From Hyphomicrobiaceae bacterium (GTDB taxonomy: Bacteria; Pseudomonadota; Alphaproteobacteria; Rhizobiales; Hyphomicrobiaceae), in assembly GCA_025350265.1 (NCBI GenBank), contig JANXYD010000228.1:1-34213 (forward strand): a stretch of 34,213 nt of DNA. The letters run 5' to 3'. Of this stretch, positions 16,273 through 24,633 are shown one piece after another. Position 1 is the stretch's first letter. Each line of letters begins with the position of its first letter. The notes beneath the pieces are model-generated. The model was given only the letters and a program-made list of their open reading frames with translations, did no database searches and had not been told where the DNA came from. The translations under genes were made by a program, and so were the position numbers.

Positions 16273-16405
16273 CTTGACCGGTCGAGATGGCTCGCAAAAG
16301 TCATTTCATATTTGAGCGGTCACGGTCCCGGATAACCTCAGCGCCGAAGTGGCGCTTCGGTTTCAGGGATGAAGAGCACTCGTTGGTTCGGAAAATGACG
16401 GTCAA
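16273..16405. repeat. 133-bp dispersed palindromic repeat, copy 2
   Basis: This copy aligns without gaps to 2695-2827. Here the left end TTGACCG is an exact inverted match of the right end CGGTCAA (seven bases). It is preceded by a 'CGTCATCCCGAC...GCCCGGGATC' stretch (about 16230-16272) that looks like part of another REP-type palindrome. The element ends 27 bp before the stop of the malic enzyme gene, so it lies in that gene's 3' region and could serve as an mRNA end. Confidence 0.85.
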
Positions 16406-16431
16406 CAGAGGTTTGCTGGCTGTCGACGTGC

Positions 16432-18735
16432 TCACCGCTGATGTCCGGATACCGCCTTGTTGCTGTCGACCACGGCGAGGGCGGCCATGTTGAGAAGTCC
16501 GCGCACGGTGATCGACGGCGTCACGATGTGCACGGGCTTGGCGGCACCCAGCAGAATGGGGCTGATGGCCACGCCGTTCGAAACCGCCTTCAGCAGGTTG
16601 AATGCGATGTTGGCGGCGTCCAGGTTCGGCATCACCAGCAGGTTGGCCGCGCCCTGCAGCCGCGAGTTGGGGAAGATCTCTTCGCGAATGAACGGCGACA
16701 GCGCCGCGTCCGCATGCATCTCGCCCTCCGCCTCGAGGTCCGACGCCCAACCCTTCAGCAGCGCCAGCGCCTGCCGCATCTTGACCGACGACACGGTATC
16801 GGCCGACCCGAAACTCGAATGCGACACGAACGCCACCTTCGGCTCGATGCCGAACCGGCGCACCTCGTCGGCGGCCATCATGGTCATTTCGGCCAATTGC
16901 TCGGCGGTCGGATCATACGAGACATACGTGTCGGCCAGGAACAGCGGGCCTTGTTGTAAAATCAACGCCGATAGCGTCGCATAATCCTTCACGCCCGGTG
17001 CCTTGCCGATGATCTGATCAATATGCTGTAGATGCCGCTGGAAACGCCCGATCGGCCCGCAAATCAGCGCGTCGCCATCGCCGCGCTTGAGTAACAGCGC
17101 GCCCAGTGGCGTGTTCGACGTGCGTGCGACCCGTTGCGCTTGCGCCGGTGAGACCCCGCGCCGCTCCACAAGGCGCAAGTACTCGTCGCCCAACACGCCC
17201 ATGCGTTTATCAGTTTTCGGATCGACCAGATCGAAATCCACGTCCGGTTTGATACGCAATCCGAGATGATGCAGCCCGCGCACGATGTCTTCGCGAAAGC
17301 CGATCAACGTCGGCTTGGCGATGCCCGTCTGGATCGCCTGCGCCGCCGCTTGTAAAACGTATGGATGCGCACCCTCCGCGAAAATCAACCGCTTGGGCGC
17401 GCGCTGGGCCGCCTCGAACACCGGCTTCATCACGAAGCCCGAGCGATAGACGAATGTCGACAGCTTCTGCCGGTAGGTTTCAAGATCGGCGATCGGCCGG
17501 GTCGCCACGCCAGACTTCATCGCCGCTTCCGCAACAGCGGGCGCGATTTCGGTGATCAGCCGGGGGTCGAAGGGCTTGGGCAAAATATAATCCGGCCCGA
17601 ACACGAACGTATCGGCACCATAGGCTGAGGTGACGATGTCGGAAGCTTCCTGATCGGCGATCCCAGCGAGCGCGATGACGGCGGCTTTTTTCATCTCCTC
17701 GTTGATCGTTGTCGCGCCGCAATCGAGCGCACCGCGGAAAATGAACGGGAAGCACAGCACGTTGTTGATCTGGTTGGCGTAGTCGGTGCGGCCGGAAGCG
17801 ATAATGGCATCCTTGCGGACGGCTTTCACGTCCTCCGGCATGATTTCGGGCGTCGGGTTGGCAAGCGCGAACACAAGCGGCTTTGGCCCCATGCTGGCGA
17901 CCATCTCTTTTGAGACGATGCGCCCGGCCGATAGCCCGAGAAAGATATCCGCCCCTGGCATCACTTCGGCCAGCGTGCGGGCGTTGGTTTCCTGGGCAAA
18001 CGGTGCCTTGTAGGGGTCCATCAACTCGATGCGCCCTTTGTAGACCACGCCTTTAATATCGGTGACCGTGATGTTCTCGCGCTTCATGCCGAGCGCCACC
18101 AGCAGATTGAGACACGCCAGCGCGGCCGCGCCTGCGCCCGACGTTACCAGCCGCACGTCTTCGATGCGTTTACCGACGACTTTCAGCCCATTCAGGATAC
18201 CTGCCGTAACGACGATGGCGGTGCCATGCTGGTCATCGTGGAACACTGGAATTTTCATACGCGCCTGCAGGCGCTTCTCGATCTCGAAACACTCCGGCGC
18301 CTTGATGTCTTCGAGATTGATGCCGCCGAACGACGGCTCCAACCGCGCCACGCACTCGACGAACGGATCGACGTCGTTCTCGGCCACTTCGATGTCGAAG
18401 CAATCGATACCGGCAAATTTCTTGAACAACACCGCCTTGCCTTCCATGACCGGCTTCGACGCCAGCGGGCCGATGTTACCGAGCCCCAGCACGGCCGTGC
18501 CGTTGGTGATGACGGCCACGAGGTTGCCGCGCGCCGTCAGTCGTACCGCCATCGCCGGATCCTCGGCGATGGCGGTACAGGCATAGGCGACGCCCGGCGA
18601 GTAGGCCAACGCCAGATCGTTCTGGTTGACCACCGGCTTGGTCGCCCGAATGGCAATTTTACCGGGCGGATCGCTCTCGTGATAATCAAGTGCCGCTTTG
18701 CGAGCGGCGAAATCGTCGGGCGTGAGAGTGGTCAT
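16432..18735 (-). CDS. maeB: NADP-dependent malic enzyme with C-terminal phosphotransacetylase-like domain
   Basis: This 767-residue protein is the MaeB-type hybrid that oxidatively decarboxylates malate to pyruvate with NADP+, in the cytoplasm. The N-terminal malic enzyme part carries [32 protein letters not shown] (with the catalytic Tyr), [20 protein letters not shown] (Lys100) and the metal-binding [12 protein letters not shown]. The NAD(P) fold follows with [13 protein letters not shown]. From about residue 430 the phosphotransacetylase-like domain begins ([20 protein letters not shown]). In MaeB that domain is regulatory, binding acetyl-CoA, rather than catalytic. I chose the ATG at 18735, matching the usual N-terminus [13 protein letters not shown]. 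The frame is open upstream but there it overlaps the end of the next gene. Supplying pyruvate and NADPH during growth on acetyl-CoA-forming substrates is inferred. Confidence 0.95.
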   Translation of the reverse strand: MTTLTPDDFAARKAALDYHESDPPGKIAIRATKPVVNQNDLALAYSPGVAYACTAIAEDPAMAVRLTARGNLVAVITNGTAVLGLGNIGPLASKPVMEGKAVLFKKFAGIDCFDIEVAENDVDPFVECVARLEPSFGGINLEDIKAPECFEIEKRLQARMKIPVFHDDQHGTAIVVTAGILNGLKVVGKRIEDVRLVTSGAGAAALACLNLLVALGMKRENITVTDIKGVVYKGRIELMDPYKAPFAQETNARTLAEVMPGADIFLGLSAGRIVSKEMVASMGPKPLVFALANPTPEIMPEDVKAVRKDAIIASGRTDYANQINNVLCFPFIFRGALDCGATTINEEMKKAAVIALAGIADQEASDIVTSAYGADTFVFGPDYILPKPFDPRLITEIAPAVAEAAMKSGVATRPIADLETYRQKLSTFVYRSGFVMKPVFEAAQRAPKRLIFAEGAHPYVLQAAAQAIQTGIAKPTLIGFREDIVRGLHHLGLRIKPDVDFDLVDPKTDKRMGVLGDEYLRLVERRGVSPAQAQRVARTSNTPLGALLLKRGDGDALICGPIGRFQRHLQHIDQIIGKAPGVKDYATLSALILQQGPLFLADTYVSYDPTAEQLAEMTMMAADEVRRFGIEPKVAFVSHSSFGSADTVSSVKMRQALALLKGWASDLEAEGEMHADAALSPFIREEIFPNSRLQGAANLLVMPNLDAANIAFNLLKAVSNGVAISPILLGAAKPVHIVTPSITVRGLLNMAALAVVDSNKAVSGHQR

Positions 18736-18905
18736 GGTCGCGTTACTCTTGCGGTCGGGCGCGCTGGTCGTCGTGTCGGCGGCGGGTGGGTTGATCGGTG
18801 GGCGATCCGCTTTTGCGGCGGTGTCGGCGGTGGTGACGGAGGATTTCGTCGACGCGGTACCGATGTCCCAGATGCGGCGCCACAGGGGCCGTGGTCCAGG
18901 TGATG

Positions 18906-19271
18906 TCATGCTGGCCCCCGGAGGTTCGTATCGGTGATGCTGGCGTCGCCGTTGCGGCACGGGTCGGCGACGGCTATGCAACGGTAACGGCTGGCGATTT
19001 GCCGGCACGTCACCTTGGCGTCCCGTGCCACGGCCCAGTGTGCGTAGGGTGTGCCGAGGCGCGGGTCGCGTTCGACCTTGTGCCTCCACGCCTTGCGGGC
19101 TTGCCCTGCCGCCGTGAATTGGAAGTAGCCGGGTTTGCCGGTGGCAATGACGCTCGATGCCGTACAGGACGCGGCTGATACCGGTGCGGGGTTGGCGACC
19201 ATGACGATCAACGCACCACCAAGTGCCGCAGCCGCGCGGAGGCGACCGAACTCTAACACATGTCTCGCCAC
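18906..19271 (-). CDS. small secreted protein of unknown function
   Basis: The protein has about 121 residues from a GTG at 19271, which has GGGGGGA five bases upstream. It starts MARHVLEFGRLRAAAALGG, with a hydrophobic core to about residue 33 (ALIVMVANPAPVSA, cleavage before ASC). The mature part has ARKAWRHKVERDPRLGTPYA, HWAVARDAKVTCRQIASRYR and CIAVADPCRN. This pattern of a Trp/Arg-rich helix followed by paired Cys recurs in uncharacterised Hyphomicrobiales periplasmic proteins. An ATG at 19319 is an alternative start adding 16 residues. It lies upstream of maeB on the same strand with a 170-bp gap. I know of no function. Confidence 0.68.
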   Translation of the reverse strand: MARHVLEFGRLRAAAALGGALIVMVANPAPVSAASCTASSVIATGKPGYFQFTAAGQARKAWRHKVERDPRLGTPYAHWAVARDAKVTCRQIASRYRCIAVADPCRNGDASITDTNLRGPA

Positions 19272-19374
19272 ACAATCCCCCCGAAACCCAAACATACCAG
19301 CCCACCCAGAAGACGACATAGCATGGTCCCGCTTTCCAGCGCGAGCCCAGCTTAAGCCGGTTTTGAGGCGACCG

Positions 19375-20121
19375 CTACCGGCTGTGCGGCAGACGCCGCG
19401 AAAACAGCGCCAGCACGCGTTCCCAATGCCGTTCGGCGGCCGCCTTGTTGAACGCCGGACGCTGCGGAAACGCAAAGCCGTGCTCGGCACCCGGATAGAG
19501 TTCGACCTCCGCATTGATTTTCGCGGCGGCCAGCGCCGCGCGAAACGGCGCGACCAGTTCGAGGGGCACATGACTATCGTGCTCGGCAAAAGCCACATAA
19601 AGTTCGCCGCGCACTTTCGCTGCAGCCAGATGCGGACTGTCAACCTTGTCGGTGAGGAGACGCGTGCCGTAGATTGAGACAACCGCTGCGACGCGGCCCG
19701 GATATCGGGCGGCCGCGCTGATCGCATATTGCCCGCTCATGCAATAGCCGATGCACCCGATTGGACCCGGCGAGGCAGCCAAATCGTGCGCGGCGAACGC
19801 CAGGAGCGCATCCGTGTCATCCATCACCAGCGCGATCGACAGGGTCTCCATCAGTTCGAACATGCGCTTGCGTGTTTCAGTTCCTGCCGCGCCGATGAAC
19901 ACACCCAGTTCTTGCACGTTCTGCCGATAATAGAGGTTGGGCAACATCACGTAGTATCCGACTGTCGCCAGCCGTCGCGCCATGTCGCGCAGCTCTTCGC
20001 GGATCCCCGGTGCGTCCATGAAAAACAGGACCACCGGATGCGGCCCGTCGCGCTCCGGATGGCAGATGAACGTGCTCATCTGGCCGGCGGCCGTCGCAAT
20101 TTCGATCTGCCGTTCGATCAT
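19375..20121 (-). CDS. dienelactone hydrolase family protein
   Basis: This 248-residue alpha/beta hydrolase has the dienelactone hydrolase triad. The nucleophile is Cys127 in IGCIGYCMSGQYAISAAARY, with Asp182 in VAFAEHDSHVP and His214 in LYPGAEHGFAF. The N-terminus (MIERQIEIATAAGQMSTFIC) and VLFFMDAPGIREELRDMARR fit the family. Dienelactone hydrolases open dienelactones in chlorocatechol degradation, but many homologues act on other esters, so the substrate is open. It is cytoplasmic (no signal peptide). AAGGA lies eight bases before the ATG. It is divergent from the 2Fe-2S ferredoxin gene, with 115 bp between them. Confidence 0.9.
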   Translation of the reverse strand: MIERQIEIATAAGQMSTFICHPERDGPHPVVLFFMDAPGIREELRDMARRLATVGYYVMLPNLYYRQNVQELGVFIGAAGTETRKRMFELMETLSIALVMDDTDALLAFAAHDLAASPGPIGCIGYCMSGQYAISAAARYPGRVAAVVSIYGTRLLTDKVDSPHLAAAKVRGELYVAFAEHDSHVPLELVAPFRAALAAAKINAEVELYPGAEHGFAFPQRPAFNKAAAERHWERVLALFSRRLPHSR

Positions 20122-20236
20122 AATCGTGGTCCTTGGCGATGGCTGCCGGTAGTTTGTGCGTGGCAGGAACTTGCCGATAGCGTAGACAACATCTCTACGT
20201 TGGCAAGCCTTGGTATTGTTGATGAGCGAAATCTAA

Positions 20237-20539
20237 ATGAGCGAAAATGCAAACCCGGCGGAAACAACCGCAAGCGCTTTCATCGTCGAACTGGCGCTGA
20301 GCAAGCGTGAATTTGAAGTGCCGGCCGATAAATCCATCTTGTCGGTGCTGGTGGCGGCTAATATACCCGTCGCGTTCGCTTGCGAGCAGGGCATTTGCGG
20401 CACCTGCGAAACCGTGGTGCTCGAGGGCGTGCCTGACCACCGCGACAGCTATCTCACGGACGCCGAACGCGCCTCCAACGATACCGTGATGATCTGTTGC
20501 TCGCGCGCTAAGTCGGCTCGGCTGGTGCTGGAGATTTGA
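20237..20539 (+). CDS. stand-alone plant-type 2Fe-2S ferredoxin
   Basis: This 100-residue protein has the plant-type cluster motif C-x4-C-x2-C-x29-C at Cys49, Cys54, Cys57 and Cys87 (ACEQGICGTCETVVLEG and VMICCSRAKS). The sequence resembles the C-terminal ferredoxin domain of phthalate- and vanillate-type oxygenase reductases (VanB family) without the flavin and NAD domains. It could pass electrons to a Rieske or other oxygenase, but no oxygenase or reductase gene is adjacent. The start is odd: ATGAGCGAAATCTAA just upstream (20221) is followed by ATGAGCGAAAATG, as if the start had been duplicated in tandem. It is probably a single-gene unit. Confidence 0.87.
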   Translation: MSENANPAETTASAFIVELALSKREFEVPADKSILSVLVAANIPVAFACEQGICGTCETVVLEGVPDHRDSYLTDAERASNDTVMICCSRAKSARLVLEI

Positions 20540-20716
20540 AGGCTACGATCAAAAAACCGATCGGGTTTGAATGCACAAGCGAGTTTGATTCGAATGCTTC
20601 GACCTCGATGATATGGCGCGCGCGGCCGTGGTGCTGATGCTCAGGGATTTCACAAAGCTTGTTCATTTTCGAAATTGTTGCGATAACGCCCGCATCGATT
20701 TCGGCGGAGCGCGAAG

Positions 20717-21598
20717 ATGCAGGAAAAGCTGACTTTCTCGTCTGATGGCCTCAAACTTTCAGGCGTACTGCATCTGCCGGACAGGCGCCCTGCAACAGGT
20801 CGCCTGCCGGCTTTTCTCGTGTTGCACGGCTTTGTTGGGTCAAAGGATGAGTCGCATGCCGAGATCCAGGCGCGCATGCTCGAAGACATGGGGTACGCGG
20901 CGTTCCGCTTTGACATGCGCTGCTGTGGCGAGAGCGAAGGCGAGCGCGGGCAGGTGCGCTGCTTCGATCAGGTGGCTGACACCAAGAACGCACTGACGTT
21001 CCTTGCAGGCCGTGCTGAGATCGACCCGTTGCGTATCGGCGTCATCGGACACAGTTTCGGCGCGGCCGTCTCCCTCTACACCGCCGGTGTCGACGCGCGC
21101 ATCGCTTGCGTCATCTCCTCGTGTGGCTGGGGGCACGGCGAGCGTAAATTCCGTGGCCAGCACCCGACGCCCGAGGCTTGGGCCAAGTTCACCGGGCTGC
21201 TGGAAAAGGGGCGTCAACACAAGCGTGAGACCGGCAAGAGTTTGTGGATGTCGCGCTTCGATGCCGTGCCGATCCCGGACGCACTGCGCAAGAACCTGTC
21301 GCCACAGGCGCTGATGGAAATTCCGACCGAGACAGCGCAGAGCATGTACGATTTCCGCGCCGAAGATGTGGTCGCCAACATTGCGCCGCGCCCCCTGCTG
21401 CTGTTGCACACGGCCGACGACAGCATTACGCCCAGCGAGCAGTCGTTGAGGCTGTTTGAGAAAGCTGGCCAGCCGACCGAATTGATGCTGATCACCGGCA
21501 CCTCGCACTTCCCGCTGGCACCCGCCGACGCCCCGCGGACGAAGTTGATGATCAAGGGGTGGCTGGACAAATTCTTTCCCGTCGCATCCGGAGCGTGA
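20717..21598 (+). CDS. alpha/beta hydrolase (serine hydrolase)
   Basis: This 293-residue protein has the alpha/beta hydrolase fold with nucleophile Ser113 in GVIGHSFGAAVSLY, oxyanion-hole region LVLHGFVGSKDE, acid in LLLHTADDSITP (about Asp235) and His264 in ITGTSHFPLA. No signal peptide is visible, so it is cytoplasmic. It resembles acyl-aminoacyl peptidase or dienelactone-hydrolase-type esterases; the substrate cannot be told. GCGGAG lies about eight bases before the ATG. The Ldh-family gene starts only four bases after its stop, so both form a coupled pair. The 177-bp gap behind the ferredoxin gene should contain the promoter. Confidence 0.87.
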   Translation: MQEKLTFSSDGLKLSGVLHLPDRRPATGRLPAFLVLHGFVGSKDESHAEIQARMLEDMGYAAFRFDMRCCGESEGERGQVRCFDQVADTKNALTFLAGRAEIDPLRIGVIGHSFGAAVSLYTAGVDARIACVISSCGWGHGERKFRGQHPTPEAWAKFTGLLEKGRQHKRETGKSLWMSRFDAVPIPDALRKNLSPQALMEIPTETAQSMYDFRAEDVVANIAPRPLLLLHTADDSITPSEQSLRLFEKAGQPTELMLITGTSHFPLAPADAPRTKLMIKGWLDKFFPVASGA

Positions 21599-21602
21599 TG
21601 CA

Positions 21603-22655
21603 ATGCAGAATGCCGGGAAACCAAGGCCGATCGCCGTCGCTGACTTGACCGCGTTTGCGGCGCACCTGTTGGAAGCTGGTGGCTATACTGCCGATGCTGC
21701 CCGTCAGACTGCAGACTTGCTCGTTTGGGCCAATGCGCGCGGTGTCGACAGCCACGGCGTGCTGCGCATTCCGCGCTATCTCGAGATGGTGCAACTCGGC
21801 CAGTTGAACGGAAAAGCCGAGCCGAAGATTGTCTCCGAATTCGGCGCTACCGCCGTACTCGACGGCAACCTCTGCGCTGGTGCCGTCGGCATGAACCTGG
21901 CGATGGCGCGCGCCATCGCAGCGGCCGGTACCTTCGGCATCGGCTGGTGTTCGGCGCGCAACATCACGCACGCTGGCGCCGTCGGCTACTTTGCCGAAGC
22001 AGCAACGCGCGCGGATCATATCGGCATCGTCATGACGGCGTCGAAACCGCTGATGAGTTACATCGGTGCTAAGGCCGAAGGCGTCTCGACCAATCCGATC
22101 GCCATTGCCGCGCCTATGGCAGATGGGCCGCCGATCGTATTGGATATGTCGACCTCGGCGGCGGCGCTCGGCAAGGTCATGGCGGCAAAAGACGCTGGGC
22201 GAAGCATTCCGGTTGGCTGGGGTGTCGACGCCAGCGGAGCCGACACGACCGATCCGAAGGCTGTGAAGTTCCTCCTGCCAATGGCAGGCGCAAAAGGTGC
22301 GGGCCTGTCGCTGATGATCGAAGTGCTGAGCAGTGTGCTCGTCGCCAATCCGCTTATCTCGACAGCGCTCGCAGGCTCTGCCAAAGGTTCGTTCAATGGC
22401 CTAGCCATCGCGCTCAACATCAAAGCGTTTGGTGACGTCGCGACGTTCCAACGCGGCATGACCGAACTTGCCGCCGCCATCAAAGCCCTGCCGCGAGCGG
22501 CGGGTGTTGCCGAGATTTTGCTGCCCGGCGAGCGTGGCTATAGTGCCGCAAACGCCGCAGCACGCACCGGCATCACGCTCGAAGTTGCAACGGCGCGCAA
22601 GCTTATGGAGTTGGCTCAGAGGCTGCGAGTAGCGGTGCCGACAGAGTTGGGGTGA
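21603..22655 (+). CDS. Ldh family malate/(S)-lactate-type NAD(P) dehydrogenase
   Basis: This 350-residue protein belongs to the Ldh2/YlbC/YiaK family of NAD(P)-dependent 2-hydroxy/2-keto acid oxidoreductases. It has the typical N-terminal WANARGVDSHGVLRIPRYLE with the catalytic His of the SHG motif, the NITHAGAVGYFAEAATRADH segment, TNPIAIAAPMADGPPIVLDM and GAKGAGLSLMIEVLSSVL. Relatives oxidise malate, lactate, sulfolactate or ureidoglycolate; the actual substrate cannot be fixed. Start and SD (GGAGCG) fall at the end of the hydrolase gene, so translation is coupled. The neighbouring hydrolase could supply a hydroxy acid from an ester; that is speculation from order only. Confidence 0.9.
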   Translation: MQNAGKPRPIAVADLTAFAAHLLEAGGYTADAARQTADLLVWANARGVDSHGVLRIPRYLEMVQLGQLNGKAEPKIVSEFGATAVLDGNLCAGAVGMNLAMARAIAAAGTFGIGWCSARNITHAGAVGYFAEAATRADHIGIVMTASKPLMSYIGAKAEGVSTNPIAIAAPMADGPPIVLDMSTSAAALGKVMAAKDAGRSIPVGWGVDASGADTTDPKAVKFLLPMAGAKGAGLSLMIEVLSSVLVANPLISTALAGSAKGSFNGLAIALNIKAFGDVATFQRGMTELAAAIKALPRAAGVAEILLPGERGYSAANAAARTGITLEVATARKLMELAQRLRVAVPTELG

Positions 22656-22759
22656 GGTGGTTCTGCGTCGTCGCGCCTGGGCCTGATGCAGAGTATTGGC
22701 CCAAGCGTTTACCGGTCGAACTCTCACGTCTCATATCCGCAGGTCAAAAACCCCGCGTC

Positions 22760-23662
22760 TTATCCAACCTTCGCAAACGGAAAATGGTGCTCGCGCCATT
22801 CGAGGGGGGCGGGCGTGCCCCAGACGTTCATGGAGCGGACGTTGCCGGGGCGGGCGAGATTGGTGATGACGTTGGGGGTGAAGCCGGCTTCGTCAGCGAT
22901 CAGCGCCATGGCGCCCGAGCACTCGACCATCGCGCCGCTGGCGTCGGTGTAATAGGCATATGTGTTGTCGCCAGGACGATGGCGGCCTGGACCCCATAGC
23001 ATCTGTTTATCGGCCTGATCGAGCAAGTCGCCGAGCTTCAGATATGACGTGAAGTCAGATACTTCGAACGAGTAGTGATGCAACCCGACGATGCCTTTGA
23101 CGACGCCGAGAATATGATGCTGCCGGTTGCCGCCGTACATCCAACTCAGGCCGTCGTTGACCATCCGTTCGGACAAGCGCATTCCGCCGATGCGTTCGAG
23201 CTGCATACGCGTTGCGGCAGGATCGGGCGAAATGAGATTAAGGTGATCCATGCGATTGGGGCCGACGCCCGTTGTCGCGCGACGGCGCCCGTAGAGCTGG
23301 TCCTTGATCGGCGTGTGGATCTCGAAGCGCAGGCCTTCGGGTGTCGTGAAGGTTACCGCCTCGGCGATGCAGGCAAGGCTTGGCTTGGTGGTTTCGATGC
23401 GGCAGCCCGCGCTATCGACGCGCTTGGCCGCTTCGCGGACCGCTTCAATCGTCAATGCCTCGAGGCCGATGCTGTGCGTGGAATTCTCCGACGCGTGGTG
23501 GAGGACAAGTTCGGCGGCGCGCCCGTTCGAGCTGAGCCAGGTCTGATCCAAGCCCTGATGCGTCACATGGAGACCGAGGATCTCGGTTGCGTCCTTGACG
23601 ACCGCTGCAACATCCACCGTGTTGATCTCAATGTGACCGATCGCGTGCACAAGAAAGGTCAT
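22760..23662 (-). CDS. VOC family protein, extradiol dioxygenase-like
   Basis: This 300-residue protein has two vicinal-oxygen-chelate domains, as in 2,3-dihydroxybiphenyl/catechol 2,3-dioxygenases. The probable metal-binding triad lies in the second domain: His140 in NRMDHLNL, His195 or His196 in GIVGLHHYSFEV and Glu247 in GAMVECSGAMAL. Fe(II)-dependent ring cleavage is therefore possible, but no aromatic-pathway genes (hydroxylase, hydratase, aldolase) lie nearby, so it may act on another enol or ketone. The gene is divergent from a GntR/FCD regulator, which may control it. The ATG at 23662 has only a weak GGGAACG upstream. Confidence 0.85.
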   Translation of the reverse strand: MTFLVHAIGHIEINTVDVAAVVKDATEILGLHVTHQGLDQTWLSSNGRAAELVLHHASENSTHSIGLEALTIEAVREAAKRVDSAGCRIETTKPSLACIAEAVTFTTPEGLRFEIHTPIKDQLYGRRRATTGVGPNRMDHLNLISPDPAATRMQLERIGGMRLSERMVNDGLSWMYGGNRQHHILGVVKGIVGLHHYSFEVSDFTSYLKLGDLLDQADKQMLWGPGRHRPGDNTYAYYTDASGAMVECSGAMALIADEAGFTPNVITNLARPGNVRSMNVWGTPAPLEWREHHFPFAKVG

Positions 23663-23727
23663 AGACGTTCCCGTTGTCGGATTGAAAGTGTCATCTCAAT
23701 TAGATCATGAGACATCTTCACTCAAGC

Positions 23728-23757
23728 ATTTTCGACAATCGTGTCGTTTTCGAAAAT
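23728..23757. promoter_or_regulatory. nested dyads between the VOC and GntR genes, candidate GntR operator
   Basis: ATTTTCGA (23728-23735) and TCGAAAAT (23750-23757) form an eight-base inverted repeat. A second dyad, CGACA-ATCG-TGTCG, lies inside it (23733-23746). The position in a 129-bp divergent promoter region next to a GntR gene suggests an operator. GntR/FCD sites are commonly short dyads, but the match to this regulator is not shown. Confidence 0.45.
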
Positions 23758-23791
23758 ACTTGGCAGCCGCGTCACGTATTGTTATTCAAGG

Positions 23792-24490
23792 ATGATGATG
23801 ACCTTGGCCCTCGCATCGCCACCGGAAAAGGCGCGCACACTTGCTGGTGACGTTCTGCACCGGTTGCGCGCCGACATTGTCACGTGCCGGTTGAAGCCGG
23901 GTTCTGCACTGAAATTCGAACACTTAAAGGACGCCTATGGCGCGAGCTTCGGCACTCTCAGGGAAGCGCTGACGGCGCTCGCTGCTGACGGACTGGTGGT
24001 GTCCGAGGAGCAGCGCGGGTTTCGCGTCGCACCAGTATCTCGCGCTGATCTTGTCGACCTCACAGAAGCGCGCGTTCTGATCGAGCGGCAACTGATCACG
24101 CTTTCAATCCAGAACGGGGGCGACGATTGGGAAGTATCGACAGCTGCGTGCCTGCATCGCATGGCGCTCGCAGCGGAGCGCGTGTCCGGCAACGTCGTAT
24201 TGAATGAGACTTGGAAAACCGCCCATGCGCAGTTTCACGAGGCGCTCGTCGCGGCCAGCGGTTCACCGATCCTGCTCGGTATGCGGGCCACATTGTTCAA
24301 GCGCGCCGAGCGCTATCGCAGCCTGTCGTCGCTTGTTCGCAAAATCAAGCGGAGCAAAATTGACGAGCATCGCCTGATCATGGAAGCAGCGTTTTCGCGC
24401 CAGATCCAGAAGACACAAGGCTTACTCGAAGACCACATGCGGGCGACTACCGCCAACGTGCTTGCGCACGCTGCGGGTATCGTGCGTTGA
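23792..24490 (+). CDS. GntR family transcriptional regulator with FCD domain
   Basis: This roughly 232-residue protein has an N-terminal winged helix (about residues 10-80; segments DVLHRLRADIVTCRLKPGSA, LKDAYGASFGTLREALTALA and EEQRGFRVAPVSRADLVDL) and an all-helical FCD ligand-binding domain (about 85-220). FCD regulators usually repress genes for uptake or breakdown of organic acids until a ligand binds. The start falls in ATGATGATG at 23792-23800, with AAGG just upstream, so it is uncertain by one or two codons. It is divergent from the VOC gene, and the Bug binding protein follows downstream after 143 bp. Control of these two genes is inferred. Confidence 0.9.
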   Translation: MMMTLALASPPEKARTLAGDVLHRLRADIVTCRLKPGSALKFEHLKDAYGASFGTLREALTALAADGLVVSEEQRGFRVAPVSRADLVDLTEARVLIERQLITLSIQNGGDDWEVSTAACLHRMALAAERVSGNVVLNETWKTAHAQFHEALVAASGSPILLGMRATLFKRAERYRSLSSLVRKIKRSKIDEHRLIMEAAFSRQIQKTQGLLEDHMRATTANVLAHAAGIVR

Positions 24491-24633
24491 AATCGACAGG
24501 CTCGGGTCGTTCCGGTTCTAGCTGAATAGCGGAGCGACCCTTGCACTTTGTTTTGTCGTGCTTCTTATCACAAAACCGCTCACACTTTATCCGGAAGCAC
24601 TCTGATACGTCGCATCAATTTGGGGGAACGGAC

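Noticed and set aside
18736-19305. N-terminal extension of the malic enzyme reading frame up to 19305
   Set aside because: It overlaps the secreted protein gene at 18906-19271 in another frame, is rich in Arg/Pro/Thr and has no counterpart in MaeB proteins; the ATG at 18735 gives the normal N-terminus.
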